Positions 7,977-19,627 of a DNA stretch of 23,509 nt are shown here, in pieces. The notes under the pieces are model-generated. The model saw only the letters and a program-made list of their open reading frames with translations, searched no databases and was not told the DNA's origin. Position 1 is the stretch's first letter. Each line of letters opens with the position of its first letter. Position numbers and translations under genes: made by a program. This DNA is from Polysphondylium violaceum (Eukaryota > Evosea > Eumycetozoa > Dictyosteliales > Dictyosteliaceae): the NCBI GenBank assembly GCA_000277445.1, contig AJWJ01000372.1:1-23509 (forward strand). The letters run 5' to 3'.

Positions 7977-8919
7977 ATGAAAATCTCAATTTTAATTGCT
8001 TCTGTTTTCTTGTGTGTGGCTTTAGTCCGTGGTGGAACTGAAACACACTCTAATAACCAATATGGCATTCATCAAGATGAAAATGGTGGCTATAGAATCC
8101 AAAATGGTCCTACCTATCCTACTCAAAACAACAATGGATACTATGTTCAAAATGGCAACACCTACAATCCAAATCAATACTATCCAACTCAAAATGGACA
8201 AAGCTATTACCCAAGCCAAGCTTATTATCCTACCAATGGTAATAATGGTCAAGTTATTCAAAATGGACATACCTATATTCCAACCAATGGTCAAGTAATT
8301 CAAAATGGTCAATCATATTATCCAACAAATAATAATAATAATAATAATAACTACAACACCCCAGTCAATTATCCTACCAACAACAATGGTCAAGTAATTC
8401 AAAATGGACACACTTATATTCCAACAAATAATAATAATAATAATAACTACAACACCCCAGTCAACTACCCTACCAACAACAATGGTCAAGTTATCCAAAA
8501 TGGTCAAATGAATACTAAATCAACCACCAATTGTGTTTCCCAAGTTGATATTTCTGTTGAAATGAATAATACTTTTGTTGAAAATGGTCAAACTTATACC
8601 AACATTAGAGTAACCATTAAAAATCATTCTGAAAAAATTGTTACCAATCTTGAATTATGTACTCTACAATATGAAATCAAAGACAGTAAATCTGTTTGGA
8701 ACATGCAAAGAGTTAGTTCAAACGTTTTAACCCTTCCACATGGTACTTCTATTAATGGAAATAACTCCCATACTTTTGGGTATAGTATTTTATAATTTAA
8801 ATCTAGATCATTAAAAAAACATACAATATATATTAACATACAAATTTTATAAATATAGATGTTCAATCAAAGGTAAACAAATCCCAACCATTTCAATTAA
8901 TAATGCTATCTGTGCCTAA
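7977..8919 (+). CDS. Secreted Asn/Tyr/Pro-repeat protein with CBM49
   Basis: Exon 1 is 7977-8779 and exon 2 is 8859-8919; the 79-nt intron (GTATAG to TAG) is in phase 2. The product has 287 residues: a signal peptide (about 1-19, MKISILIASVFLCVALVRG), a low-complexity middle of NGQVIQNG, YYPTN and NNNYNTPVNYPT repeats (about 25-178), then a CBM49 domain (about 184-287: VENGQTYTNIRVTIKN, SVWNM, LTLPHGTSINGNNSHTFG). In dictyostelids CBM49 marks cellulose-binding proteins of the sheath, stalk and spore coat, so an extracellular matrix role is likely. Stopping at the exon 1 frame (TAA at 8793) would cut the last strand; exon 2 supplies SIKGKQIPTISINN, which fits the family, and makes four Cys in the domain, enough for two disulfides. 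There is no catalytic domain. Confidence 0.88.
8322..8503 (+). repeat. Near-identical 86/83-nt tandem pair in CBM49 gene
   Basis: Copies at 8322-8407 and 8421-8503 both code PTN(n)YNTPVNYPTNNNGQVIQNG. They differ by one AAT triplet in the Asn run and a few third-base changes, so the duplication is recent or kept alike by conversion. Confidence 0.85.
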
Positions 8920-9118
8920 ATAATTGATTAATTAATTAATTAATTAATTTAATTCATCTCTATATGAATTATTAATTAATAAATAATCTTAATAATTAAT
9001 AAAAACATTATGTTACTATCATTTTGATTATCTTTTCTCTTCTCTCTCATATTAATATTAAATTTCAATAAACTATGTCTTTTTTCACTTTTTTCATTTA
9101 TATCAGATATTATTATTA

Positions 9119-9124
9119 TTTATT
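9119..9124 (-). terminator. Polyadenylation signal of the DLST gene
   Basis: On the minus strand AATAAA lies about 5 nt beyond the stop codon at 9129, in the convergent space shared with the CBM49 gene. Confidence 0.55.
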
Positions 9125-9128
9125 AAAT

Positions 9129-10765
9129 TTAAAGATCTAATAAAATTCTTTCTGGATTTTCAAGGGTATCTTTGATTTTCTTTAAGAAAGTGACAGCTTC
9201 TCTACCATCGATAATTCTGTGATCATAAGTGAGGGCTAAATACATAATTGGTCTAATGACAATTTGACCATTGACAACGTATGGTCTGTCTTTGATTGCA
9301 TGCATACCCAAGATGGCAGATTGTGGTGGATTAATGATTGGAGTACCAAACATGGAACCATAGACTCCACCATTAGAGATGGTGAATGTACCACCCATGC
9401 TGTCTTCAATGGCTAATTGATCGTTTCTGGCAAGACCAGAGAGACGACCGAGTTCCTTTTCTACATCGGCAAATGACATGTTTTGACAGTTACGAATAAC
9501 TGGGACCAAAAGACCCTTTGGAGCAGCGACGGCAACGGAAATATTAATGTTGTCGTGGTAGACGATATCGGCTTCATCGACAGATGCGTTGACAATTGGT
9601 TGTTCTTTGAGGGCAATAGTAGAGGCTTTGACAAAGGCGCTCATAAAGCCAAATTTAACACTGTGTTTCTTTTCAAATTCGTCCTTGTACTTGTTTCTCA
9701 AGTTCATCAAGGCAGACATATCGACTTCGTTAAAAGTGGTCAACATGGCGGCAGTGTTTTGAGAGTCCTTTAATCTTTGAGCAGTTCTTTGTCTAATACG
9801 AGTCATTTTAACTCTCTTTTCACCGCTACCAGATGCAGCAGCTGGGGTTGATGGAGCAGCAGCTTTTGGTGCTTCAGCTTTTGGTGCTGGTGGTGGGGTG
9901 GCAGCTTTTGGGGCTTCAGCAGTCTTTGGGGCTTCAGCTTTTGGTGGGGCTTGAGCTTTTGGTGCTTCAGCTTTTGGTGGTGCAGCACCTTCACTCATCT
10001 TGTAGAGTGGGTTTCCAACTAAAACAGTGTCTCCTTCTTGTGCAAATAATTCGACAATAGTACCATTTGCGGTGGCATTAATATCAATAGTAACTTTATC
10101 AGTTTCAATGCTACAAATAACATCATCAACTCTAACTGAATCTCCAACCTCTAATTGATATTTTTAAAAAGATTATGATTAGTATTCTCTTTGTTTGTCT
10201 GTTTGGTCCTCTTTCTATATCTACCAATGTTACTTACTTTTATTCCAAGATACAACAGTACCTTCACTAATGGAATCACCCATAGATGGAACTTTAACAA
10301 CTACATCAGCAGCAGCACTGTAGAAACGTTGAGTATAAGTAGTATTAACATTGTTGAACAATGAAGAATATTGTTGTCTTTGTTGTAAAGTAGATCTAGT
10401 AGTGGTAGTAGTATTGTTTGATTGAACTGAACTAGTAGTGTAAAGTCTGTTACCAGCAACAGAGAATGATCTTAAACCACTTGAAGAGGTTGAAATACTC
10501 TATATATACAAGAAATGTAATTATATATCAATAATCTTATCCTCATCACGCGTCACTGTATCAACACTCTAAATCATAGTGATCATCATATCATCATCAT
10601 CATCATCATATGAATCTAGGGATTGAAATTGAATCCAACATGAAATTTCACACAACATTCATTTCCAACTCACAACTCGATTGGGGTGTTGATCATTAAG
10701 CTGTGTTTGCACAAACTTACCTTTGGAGTAAATTTAATTTGTTTTAATAAATTGGCAGTTTTCAT
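9129..10765 (-). CDS. odhB: 2-Oxoglutarate dehydrogenase E2 (DLST)
   Basis: Exons: 10765-10721, 10499-10238, 10150-9129; introns are 221 and 87 nt, both starting GTAAGT. The product has 442 residues, normal for DLST. It carries a Ser/Thr/Arg-rich mitochondrial presequence (about 1-75), a lipoyl domain (about 78-152) with lipoyl Lys121 in [10 protein letters not shown], an Ala/Pro/Lys linker (about 155-200), then the acyltransferase domain with [10 protein letters not shown] (His413, Asp417). There is no peripheral-subunit-binding domain, as in eukaryotic DLST. It passes the succinyl group from E1-bound ThDP to CoA, giving succinyl-CoA in the mitochondrial TCA cycle. [27 protein letters not shown] separates it from pyruvate dehydrogenase E2; the lipoyl motif ETDK (not ETDKA) also fits. 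Confidence 0.97.
10591..10609. repeat. ATC microsatellite in DLST intron 1
   Basis: Six tandem TCA units lie inside the 221-nt first intron of the DLST gene, flanked by CATAT and ATATG. Similar short ATC runs occur in the epimerase intron near 16440-16465. Confidence 0.8.
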
Positions 10766-11159
10766 TTTATATTATACAAAGAACAAACAAAAAAAAAGAA
10801 AAAAATTTTAAAAATCGTCACAAACCGGAAAAAATGTTAAAATGAAAAAAAAATTAATAAAAAAAAATTAAAAAAAAAAGTAGAAAAAAAAAGAAAAAAA
10901 AAAAAAGATGATGATGTTTCTTGTTTCCTCAAATGTGTTTATTTTTACAGATGATATTTGCATTAGGATATGATATGGTGTATAATTTAAATTGGATCTT
11001 TTTTTAATAATAATAATTAGAAGAACTGATTTATAGATATATATAATAAAAATACTTTATATTATTCTGGTCCAAAGGAAAAAAAAATAAAAAAATAAAT
11101 AAGAAATCGTGTGATTTGCGAAAAAAAAAAAATCTATATATATTATCGGTGTTGAAAAT
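10766..11159. other. Divergent promoter, DLST and FNIP-type genes
   Basis: Very A-rich (long A runs at 10790-10905 and 11080-11130) with no ORF. Nothing beyond general dictyostelid promoter composition can be named. Confidence 0.5.
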
Positions 11160-13037
11160 ATGTCAGATTTAAATAGTAATAGTAGGAATAATAAGAATAA
11201 TAATAGTATATTGTTTTTTCAAATATATAGACACAAGATAATAAAGGCAAATATATTTAGATTCAAAGGAAATGGATATTCTCTAAGAGCGCATATAGAG
11301 AGTGATTATAAAGATTACAATATATTAAAGAGATTTAGTAGTTGTGATTTGACAATGACATTGTTGAATTTAAATAACATAACTTCAGTGCTCAATAATC
11401 TAATGTCTCTTAGAATTGATTTTCTAACGCTAAAAATTGATAAATTTATCATCAACCTGGACTCAATAGCGCCCAAGACAAAGGATCTACTGCTAAATAA
11501 TATTAAAATCAATGAAATGGTGGTTTCAAATCGATATACAGGCATTGTTCCAAACAGTGTTGAAAAACTATGCATTCTGTATGAAGCACAGAATGTCATT
11601 GATTTGAATCATATTGTTGTGCCAAAAAATACAAGTCATTTACATCTCCAAACTCTATATTATGGGCCTTTACAAGACAATACCTCTGAATATTGTTTTG
11701 GTAGCAATATTAGACATTTGACGTTGGTGAGAATCAATGTGCGATGTATTCCATCAATATTTGAAACAAATATAAAACACTTGGAAATCCATCTATTGAA
11801 TGAAATTGTCAAGATTTCAAAAAAAATATTGCCCTCTGCTCTGGAGTGTTTGGAAATTAGTGTTTGTAAAGAAGTCATTTTAAAATCTGTTCCAAGCACA
11901 TTGAAATCATTGACCGTGCTTCAAAGTAGTGTTAGATGTCACGCTGATTTCCAATTTCCAGCCAGTGTGACAAAACTCAACGCACCAAAATTAAATTGTA
12001 CTGTACCACTACCGCCAAACCTCACTCTACTTGGCGCTCACAAAATACTGGATCGACCCTTACCCCCAACACTTGAGTCACTGAAAATCACTGACCAAAA
12101 ACTATCTCATCCTTTGCCAAGCTCGCTAAAAGACTTGACATTGATATTAATATCCAAAGAGTATGAACTTTTATTGCCGAGCAATCTGATTCCCCAATCA
12201 TTAAAAACACTCAACCTCTTGGCGTTGACACCAAACAATACAGACAATTTTAAAGATGTTGAATTACCCAAGCAGTGTGATGTAAATGTAACTTGTGCGC
12301 TCAATGTCTCTCCACTCAATAGCCAATTCTCGAATCAAATCAAAAGGGCCCTAGTCACCAAATTCCTACTAACTCCACAAGATATTCCCAACAATGTCAG
12401 CACTGTATTTCTAAACACCTCCAAAGTGACCAGCATTCCAGAGTCGGTGACTGAACTACACCTCGTACCAACTATGGGTGAATTAAAAGTTTTGGGTTCA
12501 TTTCTAGAGGAGCCAAGCAACATAGTATCCCTGGGCATAAATTGCAAGGGATCCATCAAACTCGACCAACTACCAACCAACATCAAACACCTAAAAATCT
12601 ACAATGCTCATGAATTTGTTCAAGGCGATCTACCCAATCATATAACACATTTCTACCTCAACACTGAATACTCATTCACAGACCCAATGTTTGATTCACC
12701 TCTTTCCAACAACCTCCAAGTATTTAAATTAAATCGATCATCATCCTACTCTATATTAAAATTTATTCCACCCAAAATCGATTACTTTGAAACCAAAGTC
12801 AAAGGATTAGATTTCACATTTAAAAAGATGATCACAGATATCAACCATCCATTTTTTAATTGTAAAAGTAAATATCTATTTTGGCAATTTTTATATATCT
12901 GTGTATTTATATATCTCATTTACTAATCTATTTATCTATATCTATCAAAAGAAACAAATATATTAAAAATAACTAGAAATGACTTTGATCAACTAAACGA
13001 TTTAGACAATGATGATAAATTTGATTCATATATTTAA
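11160..13037 (+). CDS. FNIP-repeat-family protein
   Basis: Exon 1 is 11160-12867 and exon 2 is 12952-13037; the 84-nt intron runs GTAAAT to AAG, phase 1. The product has 597 residues. The start ILFFQIYRHKIIKANIF resembles the N-terminus of dictyostelid FNIP-repeat proteins. The body consists of degenerate LRR-like repeats of about 21-24 residues with LPxSLxxLxL phrases (VPSTLKSLTVL, LPPTLESLKI, LPSSLKDLTL, LPTNIKHLKI). Reading on without the intron gives a hydrophobic tail FLYICVFIYLIY and stops at 12926; splicing instead gives an end KKTNILKITRNDFDQLNDLDNDD, which fits the usual polar C-terminus of this family. There is no signal peptide. The molecular role of FNIP proteins is unknown; protein interaction is the usual guess. 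Confidence 0.85.
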
Positions 13038-14397
<1,360 letters not shown>

Positions 14398-14702
14398 ATT
14401 TTTAAATATATATAATAATAAAATAGATATATATTTTTTGTAAAGTTAATCAATTGTATCTGACTAGACTCATAATTGATATCAATGTTTGTCTGTTCTA
14501 AACTTTAAATGTCCTTCATTTTTAAATTTAAGAATAGAACATGAGAACACACACAATAATAAGTAGTATTGTATTTTTATTGCCATCGATTGAGGCTGAG
14601 TCATCAACTTTTTTTTTTATTTTTTTTTTTTTTTCTAAAAAAAAATTGATGATAAATTGGGAAAGCCTCAATTCATTTTCATCTGTAATTACCACCAACA
14701 AA
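14398..14702. other. Intergenic: GAPDH 3' end and PDI promoter
   Basis: It includes a T-run (14609-14635) followed by A-run, typical of dictyostelid promoters. An ATG at 14541 is in frame with the PDI gene, but the 54 codons it would add are Phe/Lys low complexity and hide the signal peptide, so I treat this stretch as promoter and leader. Confidence 0.55.
14417..14422 (+). terminator. Polyadenylation signal of GAPDH
   Basis: AATAAA lies 20 nt behind the GAPDH stop codon within a run of AAT units. The citrate synthase gene ends with a very similar stretch near 19500. Confidence 0.6.
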
Positions 14703-16018
14703 ATGAAAAATATATTATCAATCTTTTTATTATTTACCTTATTTGTATCATATTCATTTGGATTTTATGAAAATACAAATGTTGTTACTTTGACAACCAA
14801 GAATTTCGCAAGCCAAGTATTTGGTAGTGAACACATTTGGATGGTTGAGTTTTATGCACCATGGTGTATGTAAAATTGATAGATAGATATTTATAATATA
14901 TATATATTGATAAACAATATCAATCACAATTTAATTTAGGTGGACATTGTAAGAGTTTGAAACCAGAATATGAAAAGGCAGCTAAAAACTTAAAGGGTTT
15001 GGTTAGAGTCGGAGCAGTCAATTGCGACGAACAAGCCAACAAGGAATTGTGCTCCAATTATCAAATTCAAGGTTTTCCAACTATAAAGTATTTCCCATCA
15101 AAATTGGTTCCTGCCAAGGCCAAAGGTACTTTCCACAAGGTACCAGAAGACTATCAAAAAGGTAGAACTGCAAAAGATATCATTGACTTTGCTTTGAGCA
15201 AATTACCATCCTTTGTCACCAAAGTAACCGACGAAAAGAGTGTAGAGAAATTCATCACCTCTACCACCACCGCCAAAGCTCTTCTTTTTACCGATAAGCC
15301 AAAGACCTCTAATCTCTACAAGGCACTCTCTGTCGATTTCCACAACGACATTGCATTGGCTGAAGGCAAAAGTCTTGCTGAAAGCATTTTGGAAAAATTC
15401 CAAGTTACCTCTTTCCCAACACTCTTGGTATTCCCCAGTGATGATCAATCTCAATTCACCAAATACGAAGGTAAACTCGAACATGAATCATTATTTAAAT
15501 TCTTGTCCAAATACCAAACCAAAGGAAATGATAAACAACAACAACAAGAGCCAGCAGAACAACAAAAAGCTCCTGCTGAACCAACTTTGGACTATGCATT
15601 GGAAATCAAAGACAAAGATACCTTTGACAAACATTGTGGAAAGGGTGTTTGTTTAGTGACTTTATTTGATTTACAATCTGAAGACGACAAGGAAAGCAAT
15701 CAACAAAAAATCCAACTCTTGAACGATTTGGCCAAAAAGAATGCCGGTCGTATAAAGATTGTTTGGGCCGATGGTTCTATTCAATCAAACTTTGTAAAAC
15801 AATTGGATTTGGCTGGCTTACCAAGCGTCTTTGTATTGAATGGTAACAAATCAAAATACATTAAATATCTTGGCTCCTTTACCGAAAAGAATGTTCAAGA
15901 ATTTATTTCAAATTTAAACAAGAAAACCGCTGTTGATCTTCCAAAAGGTCTCCCTGAATTCATCAACTCTGCCACTACCACTGAATCAAAGAAGTCAAAT
16001 AAAAAAGATGAACTCTAA
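14703..16018 (+). CDS. Protein disulfide isomerase, PDIA6/P5-like
   Basis: Exon 1 is 14703-14865 and exon 2 is 14940-16018; the 74-nt intron (GTATGT to TAG) splits the first active-site Cys codon. The product has 413 residues: signal peptide (1-20, MKNILSIFLLFTLFVSYSFG), an active thioredoxin domain with APWCGHC (Cys55, Cys58) and the cis-Pro segment GFPTIKYF, a second thioredoxin-like region without CxxC (about 130-240), a Gln/Pro/Glu linker, and a third with CGKGVC (about 258-375), ending KKDEL. It should form and reshuffle disulfides in the ER lumen, where KDEL keeps it. The third domain recalls the b domain of PDIA6/P5, but only one active site is present, whereas P5 has two. Its stop is 50 nt from that of the epimerase gene. 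Confidence 0.93.
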
Positions 16019-16068
16019 ACATTCATTGATGTTGATATTTTAAACTACTATACTATCTATGATTTATT

Positions 16069-16672
16069 TTACTTTTGTTCCAATTCAACCAAAACACCAT
16101 TCATTGATTTGGGATGAAGGAATACTACTGGCTTACCGTGGGCACCAATCTTTGGATTTGGATCAATGATTCTAATATTTTCGTCTAAAAGGGTTTTGAC
16201 AGCATGATGAATGTCATCGACTTCAATGCAAATATGATGAATACCACCGGATGGATTCTTTTTCAAAAAGTTTGCAATTGGACTATTTTCTCCGAGTGGA
16301 TGAAGTAATTCAATCTTTGTGTTTTCCAATCCAACAAATACTGTAGTGACACCATGTTCTTTTTGGTCCTATTTTATTGATTTGGATATTATCATATCAG
16401 AATTCAATGTATTTATGTATGTATGTATTTCATCATGATCATCATTATCATCATAATCATCATATCAAACAACTTACTGCTGGCTCACTAACATCGGCAC
16501 CCATGACATCACGCCAAAGATCACAACTTTCCTTTAAATTTGGTGTGGCAATGGCAACATGATTTAATCTGCCAATACCAACTTTACCCAAAATATTCTT
16601 TACAGTGCCACTGGTACTGTAGTATCTAGTGTTGTTGATAATTGGTGTTAACTTTAAAACTCTTCCAAACAT
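16069..16672 (-). CDS. mcee: Methylmalonyl-CoA epimerase, mitochondrial
   Basis: Exon 1 is 16672-16478 and exon 2 is 16368-16069; the 109-nt intron runs GTAAGT to TAG, phase 0. The product has 164 residues: a basic mitochondrial presequence (about 1-30, MFGRVLKLTPIINNTRYYS) and two vicinal-oxygen-chelate modules. Visible metal and catalytic residues are His38 in GRLNHVAIA, the His pair in GGIHHICIEVDD (109-110) and Glu160 in VLVELEQ. It interconverts the (S)- and (R)-methylmalonyl-CoA epimers so that the B12-dependent mutase can make succinyl-CoA from propionyl-CoA. AATAAA overlaps the region just after the stop (16063-16068), so the two converging transcripts (PDI and this) must share 3' sequence. 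Confidence 0.95.
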
Positions 16673-17423
16673 TCTATGTTATGTGTATAAATTTAATATA
16701 TGATTATGAACAACAAAAAAAAAAAAAAAGAATTTTCAAAAAATAAAAAAAAACAAAAAAATAAAAAAAAGAATAAAAATTTCATATGACGCACTTTAGG
16801 GCTTTGAATTTATTTGTACTGTGGGTAATACAAATAAACCATACCATCTATCCGTCTGAATATTTATTTAACAACAACTTCATTGATAGTTTATCTGAGT
16901 AAAAAAGACTAATAAATAGAGTAGCCGTGAATCTCTTAACATTTTTTTTTGTTGGATATCCTGTTGAAATGTTGGAATAGTAATGAAAATATATCCATTT
17001 GATTAAAATCCCAAAAACCGATACCTTTTTCACTAATTAATTTAGTTGGCGATAAAAAAAAAAAAAAAAACGAAATAGTAATCAGTAGAAAAGAATATCT
17101 CATAGGAGTATAGATCCACTTAAACTTATATGGTGATTGGAGTAAAACGAAATCTATCAATCTAAAAACCCTCTACTCGAGTTAAAAGGAGTGATAGTGA
17201 TGAAATGATCCAATAGTTTTTCAAACATAGACAAAGGATCTACCAAAAATCTGCATTTAGAGAACTTCGAGTGATGAGGTGATTTTTTCGTATGCACACC
17301 TTTTTTGTGCACAAAGTATTTTAATTTTTTTTTTTTGAAATCCTTTTTTTTGCTTTTTTAAATTTAAAATTCTTTTTTTTTTTTTGTTTTTTTATTGTTC
17401 AACCAACTTATATATACAAACAA
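16673..17423. other. Divergent promoter, epimerase and citrate synthase
   Basis: No convincing gene. Two small overlapping minus-strand ORFs (16848-17033 and 17160-16936) look like AT-rich chance. Contents: an A-run near 16710-16780, an inverted repeat at 16809-16838, a small TGCACA/TGTGCA repeat at 17293-17311, and T-runs (17330-17395) just before the citrate synthase start. Confidence 0.55.
16809..16838. repeat. Inverted repeat TTTATTTGTA/TACAAATAAA
   Basis: 10-bp perfect arms (16809-16818, 16829-16838) enclose CTGTGGGTAA. It lies about 140 nt upstream of the epimerase ATG. The TATTTGT half-site matches the palindrome at 7500-7521. Confidence 0.7.
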
Positions 17424-17990
17424 TGTTCACCAGATTAACTCGTGTAGCTTATAACAGAGTAATTATTAATTTAAATATTCTTTTTACAAGCAATGATGAC
17501 ATTTAAAGTTATTTGAATTTGATTACTAATATATCTTAATGTTTGTGATGATCATCACTATCATATTTGCAAATTCCACAGTCAGTCAGATTCTACTCTA
17601 CTGAACCAGTATGTATATAAACATAGATCACTCACCAAGATGGTCATTCAATTCATCTTTACCCCTTACGTTTCACACACCACATCGGTCGGGGGTTTAG
17701 TATGAATGTGGACAACATAAAATAATTTCAAAGCACTAACACACACATCAAATTTCAAACACACAGACTTTAAAGGAAAGATTACTCCAAATCATCCCAG
17801 CCAAAGTTGAACAAGTTAAACAATTAAAAACTGATCATGGTGACAAGATCATCGGTACTTGCACCGTTGCTCAAGTAAGTAATAGGAGTAGTAATTGAAT
17901 ATTCTCATTTTTTCTCTCATTATATGATCAATTTCATCATCCTATTGACTCCTTTAGGGATCATAATGATTTGACGTTCATCAAAATTTC

Positions 17991-18022
<32 letters not shown>

Positions 18023-19479
18023 CTGGTTTGCCCCAAATTCCCCCAGAGCCGAATGACATGATTTTGATCTTATGATGACAACAACACAAATGGGATATTT
18101 TGAATGAACTTTCATTTATATTAATATAATATCTACTTTCCTACTCACTCTATAGGCTTATGGTGGTATGAGATCAGTTAAATCTTTGGTCACTGAAACC
18201 TCTTCATTGGATCCAGAAGAAGGTATCCGTTTCCGTGGTTTAACTATCAAGGAATGTCAAGAAAGATTACCAAAAGCTACTGGTGGTGCTGAACCATTAC
18301 CAGAAAGTATTTTATGGTTACTTTTGACTGGTGAAGTCCCAACTGATGGTCAAGTTAAACAATTATCAAAAGATTTAGCTGCTCGTGCTGGTCTTCCAAA
18401 ATTCGTTGTAGATATGATTAAAGCTTTCCCAAAGGAAATGCATCCAATGTCTCAATTAGGTGCTGCTGTGTAAGTGTTTTTTATATTCAATTAACAACAA
18501 CAGTGTGCACTATATAGGAAAAAGAATATAGATTATACAAATATCTAACATATATTTTATCTATTATTTTAAAACAAACAGCTTAGCTTTACAAACTGGT
18601 AGCAAATTCACTGAACAATACCAAGGTGGTATGAAAAAAGATCAATATTGGGCTGCCACATTAGAAGATTCATTGGATCTCATTGCCAAATTACCAGAAG
18701 TTGCTGCTCTTATCTACAGAAATACATACAAAGACGGTAAAGTCAACCACAAAGTTGATCCAAACCTCGATTGGTCTGCCAACTTTAACCGTATGCTTGG
18801 TTATGAATCCAAAGAGTTTGATGAACTCATGAGACTCTATCTCACCATCCACACTGATCATGAAGGTGGTAACGTATCTGCCCACACCACTCATTTAGTT
18901 GGTAGTGCTTTGTCTGATCCATATCTTTCATTCACTGCTGGTATGTGCGGTCTTGCTGGTCCACTCCACGGTCTTGCCAACCAAGAAGTCCTCACCTGGA
19001 CTCTCAACTTACAAAAGAGAATCAAACAAGACGGTGTCAACGAAGTCAGCAACGAAAGATTAGCCGAATTGATTTGGGAAGGTTTGAACGCTGGTCGTGT
19101 TGTTCCAGGTTTTGGTCACGCTGTTCTCCGTAAGACTGATCCACGTTACACTTGCCAACGTGAATTTGCCTTGAAGCACTTACCACAAGACCCACTCTTC
19201 AAATTAGTCAGCCAAATCTATGAAGTCGTTCCAGACGTTCTCACCAAACACGGAAAGACCAAGAATCCATTCCCAAATGTTGATGCCCACAGTGGTTGTT
19301 TATTAACTCACTATGGTTTCAATGAACACAACTTCTACACCGTCTTATTTGGTGTCTCTAGAGCTATTGGTGTCTTATCATCCTTGGTTTGGGATCGTGC
19401 TCTCGGTCACCCAATCGAAAGACCAAAGTCTGTCACCACTGAATGGATCGCCAACTTTGTCAAATCTGATTCTAAATAA
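17424..19479 (+). CDS. gltA: Citrate synthase, mitochondrial
   Basis: Exons: 17424-17459, 17582-17608, 17767-17874, 18156-18469, 18582-19479; introns of 122, 158, 281 and 112 nt, all GT-AG, phases 0,0,0,2. The product has 460 residues, close to animal mitochondrial enzymes. Residues 1-21 ([21 protein letters not shown]) form a mitochondrial presequence spread over two tiny exons. The catalytic triad is seen as [11 protein letters not shown] (His291), [13 protein letters not shown] (His341) and VDAHSG (Asp396). It condenses acetyl-CoA and oxaloacetate to citrate at TCA entry. The start MFTRL and lack of a peroxisomal signal argue against the peroxisomal form known in Dictyostelium; the symbol is given by analogy. 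Intron 3 contains a run of about 26 A. Codon use is biased as in GAPDH. Confidence 0.97.
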
Positions 19480-19506
19480 ATAATTTAAATAAATAATATT
19501 AATAAT

Positions 19507-19512
19507 AATAAA
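19507..19512 (+). terminator. Polyadenylation signal of citrate synthase
   Basis: AATAAA lies 28 nt behind the stop codon in an AAT-repeat context like that behind GAPDH. Confidence 0.55.
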
Positions 19513-19606
19513 ATAGTTTTTTTTCCTAAACAAAGAGTCTAAAGATGTTATTATCTATTAAAATACAATAACAATCTATGATCCTCAAAAAAGGATGGTA
19601 CAATTA

Positions 19607-19612
19607 TTTATT
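19607..19612 (-). terminator. Polyadenylation signal of the LRR-GPI gene
   Basis: On the minus strand AATAAA lies about 16 nt beyond the stop codon at 19628, in the 148-nt space shared with the converging citrate synthase gene. Confidence 0.55.
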
Positions 19613-19627
19613 CAATCAATCATTGAG

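Noticed and set aside
8780-8807. 28-nt intron in the CBM49 gene ending at TCTAG
   Set aside because: Too short for splicing and gives no domain-like continuation; the acceptor at 8858 does.
11315-12586. Several minus-strand ORFs of 70-94 codons
   Set aside because: They lie wholly inside the FNIP-type coding region and have no family features.
14541-14702. Upstream in-frame start for the PDI gene
   Set aside because: It would add 54 residues of Phe/Lys runs before a good signal peptide at 14703; T/A runs here look like promoter.
16848-17160. Two overlapping small minus-strand ORFs
   Set aside because: Low-complexity Phe runs, no domain, no conserved features, within a promoter region.
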